A stretch of DNA of 64,000 nt from positions 1 to 64,000 of the forward strand of contig JAUIBA010000003.1 of assembly GCA_030427635.1 (NCBI GenBank), given 5' to 3'. The notes under the pieces were generated by a model, which did not search any database, had not been told where the DNA came from, and was given only the letters and a program-made list of their open reading frames with translations. Position numbers and translations under genes: made by a program. Positions 1 to 8,556 of the stretch are shown piece after piece; within the stretch, counting starts at the first letter, position 1, and each line of letters opens with the position of its first letter. The stretch is from Bacteroidia bacterium (GTDB lineage Bacteria; Bacteroidota; Bacteroidia; Chitinophagales; Chitinophagaceae).

Positions 1-2
1 GT

Positions 3-80
3 CTAAGCATCAGTCTTATTGCTGGCAGGTTGCTCTCCAGCAGAGCCCGCTTCCTCTTCAAACTGACAGCCGTATATTAA
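3..80 (+). other. possible 3' end of a gene cut by the window edge
   Basis: Frame 3 is open from the left edge to a TAA at 78-80 and encodes about 25 residues ending in a basic, hydrophobic stretch (RFLFKLTAVY). On the minus strand the same bases read as an acidic tail with no start codon after an in-frame TGA, so the plus-strand reading is slightly preferred. It is too short to identify, and may not be coding at all. Confidence 0.2.
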
Positions 81-125
81 ATATATTTTCGCTAAAATTC
101 ACCAACCATTTTTGGCCTCATTACC

Positions 126-998
126 TTAATTCTCCAGTATTCTTATTTCTACCCGGCGGTTCTTCTCAGCGTCCTCCTCGCTTAGCTCGTTATATATTAC
201 AGGGCGGCTACGACCATAGCCTACAAATGAGAGGCGGTCGGCAGCTATGCCACGGTCTACAAGGTAGGTATATATAGCCTTTGCCCTGTTCAGGGACAAT
301 GTGGGCTCAAAGGTATCTATATCCAGTGCATCAGGTGCATCACGCACACAGCATACATGCCCCTCAATACTTATCTTAAGCCTGGGGTTGTCCCGCATTA
401 CTTTGTATAGCATTTCCAGTGTCTCCTTTGATTCCGGCCTCATTACATGCCTGTCGGCAGGGAAGTATACATTGGATAGTTTGAACAGAGCCCCGGGGCG
501 CAGGTGGTTTATGTGCTCTACAGTGGTTACCGAGGTGGTGTGGTGTGATGTATCGCGCTTTACCCTTTTGCCTCCGTGGGGTTTTCCTGTCAGCGGGTTT
601 TTATTGTTTACTACTATATCCACACGGCGGTCTATAGCTTTGCCATATCTGCTAGTGGTATCTTTTCTGTTTATCTCTCCTTTTCCTATGCACAGGGTTA
701 TGTTATCCTCCCGTATTCCATACTTTACCAGATAGTCTTTTACATTTTCTGCCCGCTTCATAGACAAGTTTTTGTTGTATGTGTTGGAGCCAAGAAAATC
801 TGCATAACCTACTATGGTTATGGTACTTCCGTTTATTATTTTGTCATTATATATAAGGAGGTCTATCTTTTTCTCCATTTTGGGGCTGAGCGTAGGCACG
901 TCCAGCTCAAAGAATAAGCGGAACGTATCTACCGGTTTTTGCGCCTTCAGAACACCGGCAGGTAGCAGTAATAATATGTATATTATTTTCTTGTACAT
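126..998 (-). CDS. OmpA-family protein with two OmpA-like domains
   Basis: The product is predicted to be exported and to bind peptidoglycan through OmpA-C-type domains. From the ATG at 998 it starts with a signal peptide (MYKKIIYILLLLPAGVLKAQ). The first OmpA-like domain covers about residues 25-125 (GYADFLGSNTYN, then a basic RAENVKDYL helix). The second, about 175-290, contains IEGHVCC, LSLNRAKAIYTYL and VGYGRSRP and ends in RRVEIRIL. The frame is open upstream to 1076, but that extension has no export signal and would overlap the neighbour, so 998 is the better start. The SIEGHVCC form with a Cys pair is a common variant in Chitinophagales. Substrate and partners are unknown. Confidence 0.85.
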   Translation of the reverse strand: MYKKIIYILLLLPAGVLKAQKPVDTFRLFFELDVPTLSPKMEKKIDLLIYNDKIINGSTITIVGYADFLGSNTYNKNLSMKRAENVKDYLVKYGIREDNITLCIGKGEINRKDTTSRYGKAIDRRVDIVVNNKNPLTGKPHGGKRVKRDTSHHTTSVTTVEHINHLRPGALFKLSNVYFPADRHVMRPESKETLEMLYKVMRDNPRLKISIEGHVCCVRDAPDALDIDTFEPTLSLNRAKAIYTYLVDRGIAADRLSFVGYGRSRPVIYNELSEEDAEKNRRVEIRILEN

Positions 999-1072
999 CT
1001 GCAAACTAAAGAGAATATAAAGTAACTGATTTTTTGCTGAAAAATTAAATATGCACGCCCCACTCTGCAATT

Positions 1073-1714
1073 TCACCCCTGATATTCCCCCTTTGTGGTA
1101 GCAATAGGTTGTCTGAAATGCGGTAACGAGAGTCTGTATTTTACAGCTATTACTCTTATAATAAGGATAAGTGCAGCTGATGAGAGCATGGAAAACTCAC
1201 GCCCAATACCATTATATCTTAGCAGCAGGTATAGCGATGCCCCGGCAAGACAGGCTGTTGCATATATCTCTTTCCTGAATATTACAGGTACTTCGTTAGT
1301 GAGCACATCTCTCAGTACACCACCCATTATAGCAGAGAACATGCCCATAATGGCTGCAATAAATGGCGATACATGGTATGCAAGGGCTTTTTCTGTACCC
1401 AGAATGGTAAACAAGGCTATCCCCAGACTGTCGAACAGGAATAGTGTGCGCCTTAGTTTACGAAGCAGATTAAAGAATAATGCGGTAAAGGCTATGCCAG
1501 CTATTATCATGTACACCCGTGTCTCATCAGCTACCCATGACATAGGGTAGGCGCCCAGCAGCATATCTCTGATGCTACCACCTCCTATAGAGGTAATAAA
1601 CCCGATAAAGGTAACCCCAAACCAGTCTGGACGGGACTTTTCGGTTGCCGCTATCGCGCCGGATATAGCAAAGAAGAATGTGCCGGCCAGCTCAAGCCAG
1701 TATTGTGTCTGCAT
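1073..1714 (-). CDS. TRIC/UPF0126-family membrane channel-like protein
   Basis: This 213-residue protein is almost entirely hydrophobic, with about seven membrane segments. It shows the duplicated layout of the UPF0126 (YicG)/TRIC family: GGGSIRD at residues 44-50 and GGVLRDV at 131-137, each between helices. Prokaryotic TRIC homologues are trimeric cation (K+) channels; older annotations call them glycine transporter-like. The start lies inside the 3' end of the thioesterase gene (23 bp overlap), so the two are probably co-transcribed and translationally coupled. The ion specificity cannot be read from the sequence. Confidence 0.85.
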   Translation of the reverse strand: MQTQYWLELAGTFFFAISGAIAATEKSRPDWFGVTFIGFITSIGGGSIRDMLLGAYPMSWVADETRVYMIIAGIAFTALFFNLLRKLRRTLFLFDSLGIALFTILGTEKALAYHVSPFIAAIMGMFSAIMGGVLRDVLTNEVPVIFRKEIYATACLAGASLYLLLRYNGIGREFSMLSSAALILIIRVIAVKYRLSLPHFRQPIATTKGEYQG

Positions 1715-2090
1715 AACGTGCTTTTATTGTTGTCTTGTTGTTTAGTTTTCTGAATTGAAAATTTCCATGGCATATTTCTACCACTGCCTTTTTGTGTTTT
1801 CTTACAAAGCGTATTGTGGTTTCCAGCAAGCCATTTTCAGCTGAGGTACTACTGGCAATGAAAGTTATCATATCTCCGCGGCGGGCCAGCCCCGGAATAT
1901 CAATGTTATATTGTGTTACCCTTATGTTTTCCATACTGTCAATGCCAAAGGCTTTGGATACCATTGCATCGTTAGCAAGGGTTATTTCCCGTAGCATGGC
2001 GCAGGTAGTCATTATCCCGGCTTCGTTCACATCACTTTCTGTTACGGTAATATTCGTTGATATTGTTTGAATCTGTTCTGGTGTTTTCAT
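1692..2090 (-). CDS. hotdog-fold acyl-CoA thioesterase
   Basis: This 132-residue protein has the size and pattern of a single hotdog domain. The segment VTESDVNEAGIMTTCAML near residues 15-33 matches the catalytic-helix entry of YciA/acyl-CoA thioesterases (usual form: v-psd-N--G-mfgg-ll). A later strand region (GDMITFIASSTS, LLETTIRFV) fits the rest of the fold. The expected role is hydrolysis of acyl-CoA to free acid and CoA in the cytoplasm; chain length is unknown. A terminator-like hairpin with a T run ends only about 16 bp upstream of the ATG, leaving no room for a promoter between them, so expression probably depends on read-through of that hairpin. It overlaps the TRIC-like gene. Confidence 0.75.
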   Translation of the reverse strand: MKTPEQIQTISTNITVTESDVNEAGIMTTCAMLREITLANDAMVSKAFGIDSMENIRVTQYNIDIPGLARRGDMITFIASSTSAENGLLETTIRFVRKHKKAVVEICHGNFQFRKLNNKTTIKARYADTILA

Positions 2091-2105
2091 TATATCTGTT
2101 TTAAG

Positions 2106-2136
2106 AAAAAAATGGCCCCGCAGTTTTTGCGGAGCC
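2106..2136 (-). terminator. terminator-like hairpin just upstream of the thioesterase start
   Basis: Read on the minus strand, a 9-bp GC-rich stem (2128-2136 with 2114-2122, one mismatch) and a 5-nt loop are followed by seven Ts (2112-2106). The thioesterase ATG is at 2090, so the hairpin lies in its 5' leader and looks like an attenuator or a second barrier to read-through. Confidence 0.7.
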
Positions 2137-2241
2137 GTATTGTTGATAAAGATGGTATATACATCTTCAACATCGGGCCCGCAGGCTGATGGTGCAGCAG
2201 ATATGTTTTGTATGTATGGTATGTAGCATGTTCTTATAAAT

Positions 2242-2271
2242 AAAAAAATCCTTCAACGAATGCTGAAGGAT
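2242..2271 (-). terminator. intrinsic terminator of the leader transcript, probable attenuator
   Basis: On the minus strand the stem ATCCTTCA/TGAAGGAT (2271-2264 with 2255-2248) has an 8-nt loop and a T run (2247-2242). Its 5' arm, ATCCTTCAGC (2271-2262), can instead pair with GCTGAAGAGGAT at 2305-2294, which covers the stop codon of the leader ORF. The two pairings exclude each other, the layout of a translation-coupled attenuator. Confidence 0.7.
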
Positions 2272-2300
2272 GGACATTAATCATCGCACAACTATCCTCT

Positions 2301-2348
2301 TCAGCGGGGCAGAAGTTTTGTACAGCAGCGATGTTTTATGTGCATCAT
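2301..2348 (-). CDS. putative Cys-Cys leader peptide (15 aa)
   Basis: The short ORF encodes MMHIKHRCCTKLLPR and then TGA. It starts with tandem ATGs 3-4 nt after a -7-like box and ends inside a segment able to act as an antiterminator (2294-2305). Two adjacent Cys codons (TGC TGT, 2327-2322) sit about 20 nt before that segment. By analogy with trp/his attenuators, a ribosome stalled there would leave the antiterminator free, while one reaching the stop codon would mask it and allow termination. The downstream genes, thioesterase and TRIC-like channel, have no obvious tie to cysteine, so the sensed signal is uncertain. No functional class is assigned to the peptide beyond a leader role. Confidence 0.5.
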   Translation of the reverse strand: MMHIKHRCCTKLLPR

Positions 2349-2351
2349 GCT

Positions 2352-2382
2352 GCAAAGTTGAAGAAAAAATGCAAACCACAAA
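2352..2382 (-). promoter_or_regulatory. Bacteroidota-type promoter for the leader transcript
   Basis: On the minus strand TTTG (2382-2379), an 18-nt spacer and CAACTTTGC (2360-2352) approximate the Bacteroidota -33 TTTG / -7 TAnnTTTG promoter. The leader ATG begins at 2348, so the mRNA would be nearly leaderless. Confidence 0.45.
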
Positions 2383-2501
2383 AAAATATTTAGTTATTAT
2401 ATCCGTGACTAAATCTATGGTATGGCCGTAGCGACAGTGTTATGATGGTGTGAAAGATGTATGACATGCCATGATTAATTTATCATCTGCGGCTTACTGC
2501 T

Positions 2502-2509
2502 TACTTTTA
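2502..2509 (+). promoter_or_regulatory. -7-like box for lgt
   Basis: TACTTTTA matches TAnnTTTG except for the last base and lies 6 nt before the lgt ATG at 2515. No clear -33 element was found. Confidence 0.3.
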
Positions 2510-2514
2510 CAGCC

Positions 2515-3780
2515 ATGTATCCCGATTTTAAGTACCTGCTGCAATCGCTTACCGGTATAGAGATGCCGGCCTGGCTCAGTCTTTTTAAAACATTCGGATT
2601 TCTTGTGGCTATGTCCTTTCTGGGTGCTGCCTGGGCCACCGCTTCTGAGCTGCGCAGGAAAGCAAAGCTGGGATTACTGCATCCAGAGATGCGAACAATA
2701 GAGGTAGGGAAGCCGGCATCGGTTTCTGAATTATTACTTTCCGGCCTGGCTGGCTTTATTGCCGGGTTCAAAATCGGGGGGATGTTTGGAAACCTGGAGC
2801 AGGTGTCTCCAGACCCTATGGGTTATCTGTTTTCTCCTCATGGCAATCTGCTGGCGGGTCTGGCACTGGCAGCGCTTCTGGCATGGCAGAAATATGCTGA
2901 AAAGAAAAAGCAACAATTGCCTAAGCCCGAAATGAGGCAGGTGAGCGTATACCCTCATGATCTGATAACGGAGATAGTAGTAGTGGCCGCGGTTGCAGGT
3001 CTGGTGGGAGCTAAAATATTTAATGCTCTTGAGACATGGGAAGATTTTCTGCGCGATCCGATAGGCAATCTTACATCATCCAGTGGTCTTACTTTCTTAG
3101 GTGGGCTTATTATGGCTACTGCTGCCTTCTGGTTTTATACACGCAGGCACGGTATACCGTTTAAGTACATGTGCGATGCCGCCGCGCCCGGCATTATGCT
3201 GGCATATGGCCTGGGAAGACTGGGCTGCCAGTTCTCCGGAGATGGTGACTGGGGTATATACAATACCGCTTATGTGGCCAATGCTGACGGTACTATGCGC
3301 GCTGCTACCGAGGCCGACAGCAGCTATATCATGCACATGATAAACGGGGTGGACCATGCCAGCGCTACAGCGCCATCATGGTTGCCGGACTGGCTCTTTG
3401 GTATGGTATACCCGCACAATGTAGGCAATGAGGGGATGGCTATTCAGAACTGTGTAGGTGAGTATTGCCGGGTACTGCCGGTAAGTGTTTTTCCTACACC
3501 GGTATATGAGTTCTTTACCTGTGTGGCGTTGTTCTTTCTTATGTGGTCACTACGCCACAAGTTGAAAGGCACTCTGCAGATGTTTGGTCTGTATCTGATA
3601 CTGGCAGGTGTGGAGCGTTTTCTGGTAGAGCTGGTTCGGGTAAACTATAAGTACGATTTTGGGTTCATACACCCCAGCCAGGCCGAGATTATATCTGTAT
3701 TCATGGTGCTTACAGGTAGCTGGCTGTTGTTTTTCTACAAGGAAAAAAACAAAGCAGGTACAGCAGTTCCTGTATCATGA
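2515..3780 (+). CDS. lgt: prolipoprotein diacylglyceryl transferase family protein
   Basis: Lgt moves diacylglycerol from phosphatidylglycerol to the lipobox Cys of prolipoproteins in the inner membrane, the first step of lipoprotein maturation. The product has about seven or eight membrane helices. Family motifs visible are SGLTFLGGLI (residues 190-199, equivalent to the HGL-FFGGLIG loop) and YGLGRLGCQFSGDGDWG (231-247), which contains the essential Arg of the Lgt signature but has C-Q-F where enterobacterial Lgt has N-F-I. At 421 residues it is longer than the classical ~290-residue enzyme, because of an inserted cytoplasmic segment near 45-70 and extra helices, common in Bacteroidota. The window encodes many lipoproteins that would be its substrates. 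Confidence 0.85.
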   Translation: MYPDFKYLLQSLTGIEMPAWLSLFKTFGFLVAMSFLGAAWATASELRRKAKLGLLHPEMRTIEVGKPASVSELLLSGLAGFIAGFKIGGMFGNLEQVSPDPMGYLFSPHGNLLAGLALAALLAWQKYAEKKKQQLPKPEMRQVSVYPHDLITEIVVVAAVAGLVGAKIFNALETWEDFLRDPIGNLTSSSGLTFLGGLIMATAAFWFYTRRHGIPFKYMCDAAAPGIMLAYGLGRLGCQFSGDGDWGIYNTAYVANADGTMRAATEADSSYIMHMINGVDHASATAPSWLPDWLFGMVYPHNVGNEGMAIQNCVGEYCRVLPVSVFPTPVYEFFTCVALFFLMWSLRHKLKGTLQMFGLYLILAGVERFLVELVRVNYKYDFGFIHPSQAEIISVFMVLTGSWLLFFYKEKNKAGTAVPVS

Positions 3781-3830
3781 TGTGTATAATGCCAATAACT
3801 ATTTATCAGATACAAAAGCCGGTGCTGTAA

Positions 3831-6029
3831 ATGTCCGTAAAAGTACTGCTCATAATGCCTCCCTTTACACAGCTGAATACACCATATCCGGCTACAGCAT
3901 ACCTGAAAGGGTTTCTGAATACGCGTGGCATAACGGCACAGCATGCCGACCTGGGAATAGATGTCACAACGGCATTGTACAGCAGGGCAGGCTTTACTGC
4001 TATGTTTGACAGGGTAACAAAGTACTCCGGCGAATTGTCTGAAAATGCATTAAGAATACTGGCACTTAAAGATGCCTATACCGATACGGTAGATAGTGTG
4101 ATTGCTTTTCTGCAGGGTGCCGACCCTACAATGGCACATCGTATATGCCGGCGTGAGTGGCTGCCTGAGGCAGGACGTTTTGCGCAGCTGGCCGATCTGG
4201 ATGATGCTTTTGGGAGTATGGGTATTCAGGAGCGGGCGCGCCACCTGGCCACGCTGTATCTTGAAGATATAGCCGACCTGATACAGGAGTGTGTAGATCC
4301 CTGGTTTGGTCTTAGCCGGTATGCTGAAAGGCTGGGGCGTAGTGCCAATTCATTTGATGAATTATACACAGCCCTGAATAGTAGGGAAACTTATGTAGAT
4401 GAGTTACTGTTGTCGCTTCTGGAGCGGTTACTGAATACTGAGACGCCGGATATAGTGGCCTTTTCAGTTCCTTTTCCTGGCAATCTTTATGCGGCACTAC
4501 GCTGCGGCGGCTGGATAAAAAAGCATATGCCGCACATAAGTGTAGCTATGGGAGGCGGCTTCCCCAATACGGAGTTGCGCTCACTGTCTGACAGCCGGGT
4601 TTTTGAGTTTCTGGATTTTGTGACGCTGGATGATGGCGAAGCTCCGCTGGAGGCACTGGTGAAGCTGAGAGAGGGGAGCATTACCATACAGCAGTTAAAG
4701 CGCACATTTCTGGTGCAGGAGGGCAGTGTGGTGTATATAGATAATACAGACATGCCCGATTATGGTATGGGGCAGGTAGGTACGCCTGACTATACCGGGC
4801 TGCCTCTGAACAGCTATATATCAGCCATAGAAATAGCTAACCCCATGCACAGCCTGTGGAGCGATGGTCGGTGGAACAAGCTTACAATGGCTCATGGCTG
4901 CTACTGGGGGAAATGTACTTTTTGCGACACTTCGCTCGATTATATTCAACGTTATGAGCCACTTACTGCTGCTGTGCTATGTGACAGGATAGAAGACATA
5001 ATAGCACAGACGGGACAGACGGGATTTCACTTTGTGGATGAGGCTGCACCGCCGGTACTGATGCGCTCACTGGCTTTGGAGATTATTCGCCGTGGACTAA
5101 ATATATCATGGTGGGCCAATATCCGTTTCGAGAAAGCATTCACGCGCGACCTCTGTCAGCTACTCAGGGCATCAGGTTGCATTGCGGTTTCTGGTGGGCT
5201 GGAGGTAGCTTCAGACCGTCTGCTTGCGCTGATAGATAAGGGAATAACCGTAGCGCAGGTGGCAAAGGTCAATAAGAACTTTACTGAGGCGGGCATTATG
5301 GTACACGCATATCTCATGTATGGCTTCCCCACACAAACAGAACAGGAGACCATAGACTCGCTGGAGATGGTGCGCCAGATGTTTGCTGCCGGTGTGCTGC
5401 GCTCAGCTTTCTGGCACAGATTTGCCATGACGGTACATAGCCCTGTAGGCCTTCAGCCGGAAAAATTTATGGTGGTAAAAGAAACAGATGCTGTAGGAAC
5501 ATTTGCCAATAATGATGTGGTCTATACCGACCTTACCGGTGCCGATCATGACAGTTTTTCTCATGGGCTCAGGAAGTCGCTGCACAACTATATGCATGGT
5601 GCTTTTCTGGACCAGCCGCTGCATAAATGGTTTGATTTTAAAACACCCCGTACCACAGTACCTCAGTCTTATATCTCAGACCTGTTATCGGCACAGGAAT
5701 ATACCGAAGCACGGGATACCTCAAAGGTGGTGTATCTGGGCCGCATGCCGGCTGTGTCATATTTTACCAAAACGCACAAAGGTGACCAATGGGAAATGTG
5801 CTCACTTACATTTCATGGCGTTCGCTACGCTACCACGCTCAAGGTAAGCAGGGAAGAAGGGGACTGGTTGCTATCCCTGTTGCCGGCATTATCTGTTGCC
5901 AATATGAAGATGATGACCCTGCAGGAAGTACGCAATAGCTATGAAGCCGCCTGCAGCGGAGATTTTGACATATTCTGGTTCAATAAGCCCATGAATACGA
6001 TTTACAAAACAGGATTGTTGGTACTATAG
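3831..6029 (+). CDS. B12-binding-domain radical SAM protein
   Basis: This 732-residue protein has a Rossmann-like cobalamin-binding region at about residues 190-290 (DIVAFSVPFPGNLYAALRC, AMGGGFPNTE, DDGEAPLEAL), then a radical SAM core starting at GCYWGKCTFCD. The cluster cysteines are C357, C362 and C365, so the spacing is CX4CX2C and not the usual CX3CX2C. Downstream are typical barrel motifs (GFHFVDEAAPP, SGGLEVASDRLL, YLMYGFPTQTEQE). B12-dependent members mostly do methylations or rearrangements; no substrate can be assigned. A C-terminal region of about 170 residues past the barrel is not recognised. It lies 50 bp after lgt on the same strand and may be co-transcribed. Confidence 0.85.
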   Translation: MSVKVLLIMPPFTQLNTPYPATAYLKGFLNTRGITAQHADLGIDVTTALYSRAGFTAMFDRVTKYSGELSENALRILALKDAYTDTVDSVIAFLQGADPTMAHRICRREWLPEAGRFAQLADLDDAFGSMGIQERARHLATLYLEDIADLIQECVDPWFGLSRYAERLGRSANSFDELYTALNSRETYVDELLLSLLERLLNTETPDIVAFSVPFPGNLYAALRCGGWIKKHMPHISVAMGGGFPNTELRSLSDSRVFEFLDFVTLDDGEAPLEALVKLREGSITIQQLKRTFLVQEGSVVYIDNTDMPDYGMGQVGTPDYTGLPLNSYISAIEIANPMHSLWSDGRWNKLTMAHGCYWGKCTFCDTSLDYIQRYEPLTAAVLCDRIEDIIAQTGQTGFHFVDEAAPPVLMRSLALEIIRRGLNISWWANIRFEKAFTRDLCQLLRASGCIAVSGGLEVASDRLLALIDKGITVAQVAKVNKNFTEAGIMVHAYLMYGFPTQTEQETIDSLEMVRQMFAAGVLRSAFWHRFAMTVHSPVGLQPEKFMVVKETDAVGTFANNDVVYTDLTGADHDSFSHGLRKSLHNYMHGAFLDQPLHKWFDFKTPRTTVPQSYISDLLSAQEYTEARDTSKVVYLGRMPAVSYFTKTHKGDQWEMCSLTFHGVRYATTLKVSREEGDWLLSLLPALSVANMKMMTLQEVRNSYEAACSGDFDIFWFNKPMNTIYKTGLLVL

Positions 6030-6030
6030 T

Positions 6031-7188
6031 TTACTCGGCAGCGGCTGTGCTATCCACTATCACACGGGACAGCATATCTTCCAGCAGCTCGCCACGCAGG
6101 TTGCGTGCTATAATCTTACCATTGGGGTCTATCAGTACATTGCTGGGAATAGACTTGATAGAGTAGATAATGGCAGCATCCGATGACCATCCTTTCAGAT
6201 CACTTACCTGCACCCAGGATATGCCGTCTTCTTTTATAGCCTGTAACCATTTGTTTTTGTCATGGTCCAGAGATACGCCATATATCTCAAAGTTGCGGTT
6301 TTTATACTTATTGTAGGCCGATACAATATTGGGATTCTCTGCACGGCAGGGGCCGCACCACGATGCCCAGAAGTCTATCAGTACAAACTTGCCTCTTAAT
6401 GATGACAGTGCTATTTCCTGTCCCTCAGTTCCCGGTAGGCTAAGCTCAGGTGCAGGTGCTCCTGTTTCTATGAATTGTGGCTTTACGTTGGTACTCTGTT
6501 TGTTCACATTAGTTCTGGAGAAGTACTCAGAAAATTCACGTGTCATTTTCGTACCCGGAAATCTTCTGTTCAGTCCCTGAACAAATGACTCAAGAAATGC
6601 TCCTTCAGTCTGGGGGTTCAGGATACGTGCAGCGAATATGGCATTAGGTTCGTAGGGTGTGGTATCAGCATAGTTCTCAATAATCTGAGTCAGATCCTGA
6701 TTCATGTCCTGATAGTTTTTCTGGGCCAGCGCTACAAGGCTGTCATTTCCGCGGGCTCTGAGTGTATCCAGTACAATATTCATTGTATTGAAGTCTCTGA
6801 CCTTTTCGCGGAATATTTCCAGAAAAGAAAAAAGATGCTCTGATGCAGGTGAGCCTGCAATAGCATATTTCTCTATTGTATTCCAGTCGGTAGTAAGCTT
6901 TACATTCCCCTTGTCTACAGACAGCAGTATGAATTTATTTTCTGTAAAATGAAGCCTGTACAGTCCCGGCTCCGGAGACAGGCCGGATACCTCAAAGTGA
7001 CCTTTGGAATCACTGTGTACAGAGTCCACGATAGAGATGATGTCATTGGCACCCAGCTGTTCCAGCACCACGTTCTGTGCCGGCATGTTACTAATATCCC
7101 CTATAATGGTAAACTTCCGGCTGTTGCTTACGCATGCCGAAAGAGCGGAGACCAGTATGGAAAAACACAGTAGATGTTTATACTTCAT
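6031..7188 (-). CDS. TlpA/thioredoxin-like lipoprotein with DUF4369-type N-terminus
   Basis: The signal peptide ends in a lipobox (SALSAC, Cys 19), so the mature protein is a periplasm-facing lipoprotein. Residues about 25-120 form the beta-rich DUF4369-type domain common in Bacteroidota, followed by a helical linker. The C-terminal AhpC/TSA-thioredoxin domain runs from about 243 to 375, with the redox motif WCGPC at 277-281 and the cis-Pro segment KSIPSNVLID. It probably reduces disulfides in exported proteins; the exact partner is unknown. It converges with the radical SAM gene, the stop codons being almost adjacent. Confidence 0.87.
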   Translation of the reverse strand: MKYKHLLCFSILVSALSACVSNSRKFTIIGDISNMPAQNVVLEQLGANDIISIVDSVHSDSKGHFEVSGLSPEPGLYRLHFTENKFILLSVDKGNVKLTTDWNTIEKYAIAGSPASEHLFSFLEIFREKVRDFNTMNIVLDTLRARGNDSLVALAQKNYQDMNQDLTQIIENYADTTPYEPNAIFAARILNPQTEGAFLESFVQGLNRRFPGTKMTREFSEYFSRTNVNKQSTNVKPQFIETGAPAPELSLPGTEGQEIALSSLRGKFVLIDFWASWCGPCRAENPNIVSAYNKYKNRNFEIYGVSLDHDKNKWLQAIKEDGISWVQVSDLKGWSSDAAIIYSIKSIPSNVLIDPNGKIIARNLRGELLEDMLSRVIVDSTAAAE

Positions 7189-7374
7189 CAGGGGTTTTTT
7201 ATTGCTTCAGATATCTTTTCAGGGTCGAACGATTGCAATAATATCACAAAATCCCTACCGTTGTTCGGTTGGGCCCCGGTATTTACCGGGTATTCTATCC
7301 CAATTTCCAAAATTAGGGGTGCAAATGTCAACAAATACATAAAAAATGAGAAGATGCAATTTCTTTATATGCAA

Positions 7375-7406
7375 GAGGCAGGTGTAGTATTTACTACACC
7401 TGCCTC
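7375..7406. terminator. strong bidirectional hairpin downstream of recA
   Basis: A perfect 13-bp inverted repeat (GAGGCAGGTGTAG and its complement) surrounds a 6-nt loop. It lies 45 bp past the recA stop codon. No clean T run follows on either strand, so termination strength is inferred from stem stability alone. Confidence 0.6.
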
Positions 7407-7451
7407 GGGATTATATTTGTACAGGTCAGTTTGGCTGCAGCCTGTATATGG

Positions 7452-8453
7452 TTATGACTCTGCTGCAGGCATCTGTAGTGCTGCCCGTATCTGCGATTCT
7501 ATAGTTGCTGCTACTTCAGGGTTGTCGTTCAGGAACTGTTTTACGGCATCGCGTCCCTGTCCTATTTTACTGTCATTGTAGGCAAACCATGAGCCACTCT
7601 TCTGCAGTATGCCCAGGTCCACACCCATGTCTATGATCTCACCTGTTTTGCTGATACCCTCTCCGAAGATGATATCAAACTCTACCTGGCGGAAAGGTGG
7701 TGCTACTTTATTTTTCACCACTTTTACACGGGTACGGTTACCGCTGGCTACATCGCCATCCTTTATCTGGCTTATGCGGCGTATGTCCAGGCGCACCGAT
7801 GCGTAGAACTTCAGTGCGTTACCACCAGTAGTGGTTTCCGGGTTGCCAAACATAACACCTATCTTTTCACGCAGCTGGTTGATGAATATACAGCAGCAGC
7901 CTGTGCGGGATATAGTGGCGGTAAGCTTACGCAGTGCCTGGCTCATCAGTCGTGCCTGAAGACCCATTTTGCTTTCTCCCATCTCACCTTCCAGTTCGCC
8001 CTTGGGTACCAGTGCGGCTACAGAGTCCACCACTACTACGTCTATGGCTCCCGAAGATATAAGCCTGTCTGCTATTTCCAGGGCCTGCTCTCCATAGTCG
8101 GGCTGAGATATAATGAGGCTATCCACATCTACCCCCAGCTTACGGGCATAGGATGCATCAAAGGCATGCTCGGCATCTATTATGGCACATATACCACCTT
8201 TTTTCTGCGCCTCAGCTATAGTATGTATTGCTATTGTAGTTTTACCCGAAGATTCAGGACCATATATTTCTACTATACGGCCGGCAGGGAAGCCACCCAC
8301 ACCCAGCGCCACATCCAGTCCCAGAGAGCCGGTACTGGTCACTTCCATCTGCACCTTCTGCTTGTCTCCCAGCATCATCACAGAGCCCTTACCGTAGTCC
8401 TTTTCTATCTTGTCAAGGGTCAGTTTCAGTACTTTTAATTTGTCGTCTGCCAT
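7452..8453 (-). CDS. recA: recombinase RecA
   Basis: RecA forms ATP-dependent filaments on single-stranded DNA, drives strand exchange in recombinational repair and stimulates LexA-type autocleavage. The 333-residue product has the Walker A motif GPESSGKT (65-72), the following [12 protein letters not shown] helix, the Walker B region ([21 protein letters not shown]) and the L2 region ([28 protein letters not shown]). The C-terminal tail is short and only moderately acidic. An upstream TAnnTTTG box is present. I did not look exhaustively for a LexA-type operator, and none was evident. Confidence 0.98.
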   Translation of the reverse strand: MADDKLKVLKLTLDKIEKDYGKGSVMMLGDKQKVQMEVTSTGSLGLDVALGVGGFPAGRIVEIYGPESSGKTTIAIHTIAEAQKKGGICAIIDAEHAFDASYARKLGVDVDSLIISQPDYGEQALEIADRLISSGAIDVVVVDSVAALVPKGELEGEMGESKMGLQARLMSQALRKLTATISRTGCCCIFINQLREKIGVMFGNPETTTGGNALKFYASVRLDIRRISQIKDGDVASGNRTRVKVVKNKVAPPFRQVEFDIIFGEGISKTGEIIDMGVDLGILQKSGSWFAYNDSKIGQGRDAVKQFLNDNPEVAATIESQIRAALQMPAAES

Positions 8454-8488
8454 CTTACTTATGTTTTTGAATACTTTATTTTATGAGT

Positions 8489-8496
8489 CAAAAGTA
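8489..8496 (-). promoter_or_regulatory. -7 box of the recA promoter
   Basis: On the minus strand the sequence is TACTTTTG, an exact TAnnTTTG, 35 bp upstream of the recA ATG. The -33 element is not clear. Confidence 0.5.
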
Positions 8497-8556
8497 GCAG
8501 AAAATGATACCCGATTTCAGGTTCCGGCAAAAAGATATCCACAATTTGAAAGCTGC

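Noticed and set aside
126-1076. Start of the OmpA-domain gene at 1076
   Set aside because: The upstream extension has no export signal and overlaps the stop codon of the neighbouring gene; ATG 998 gives a proper signal peptide.
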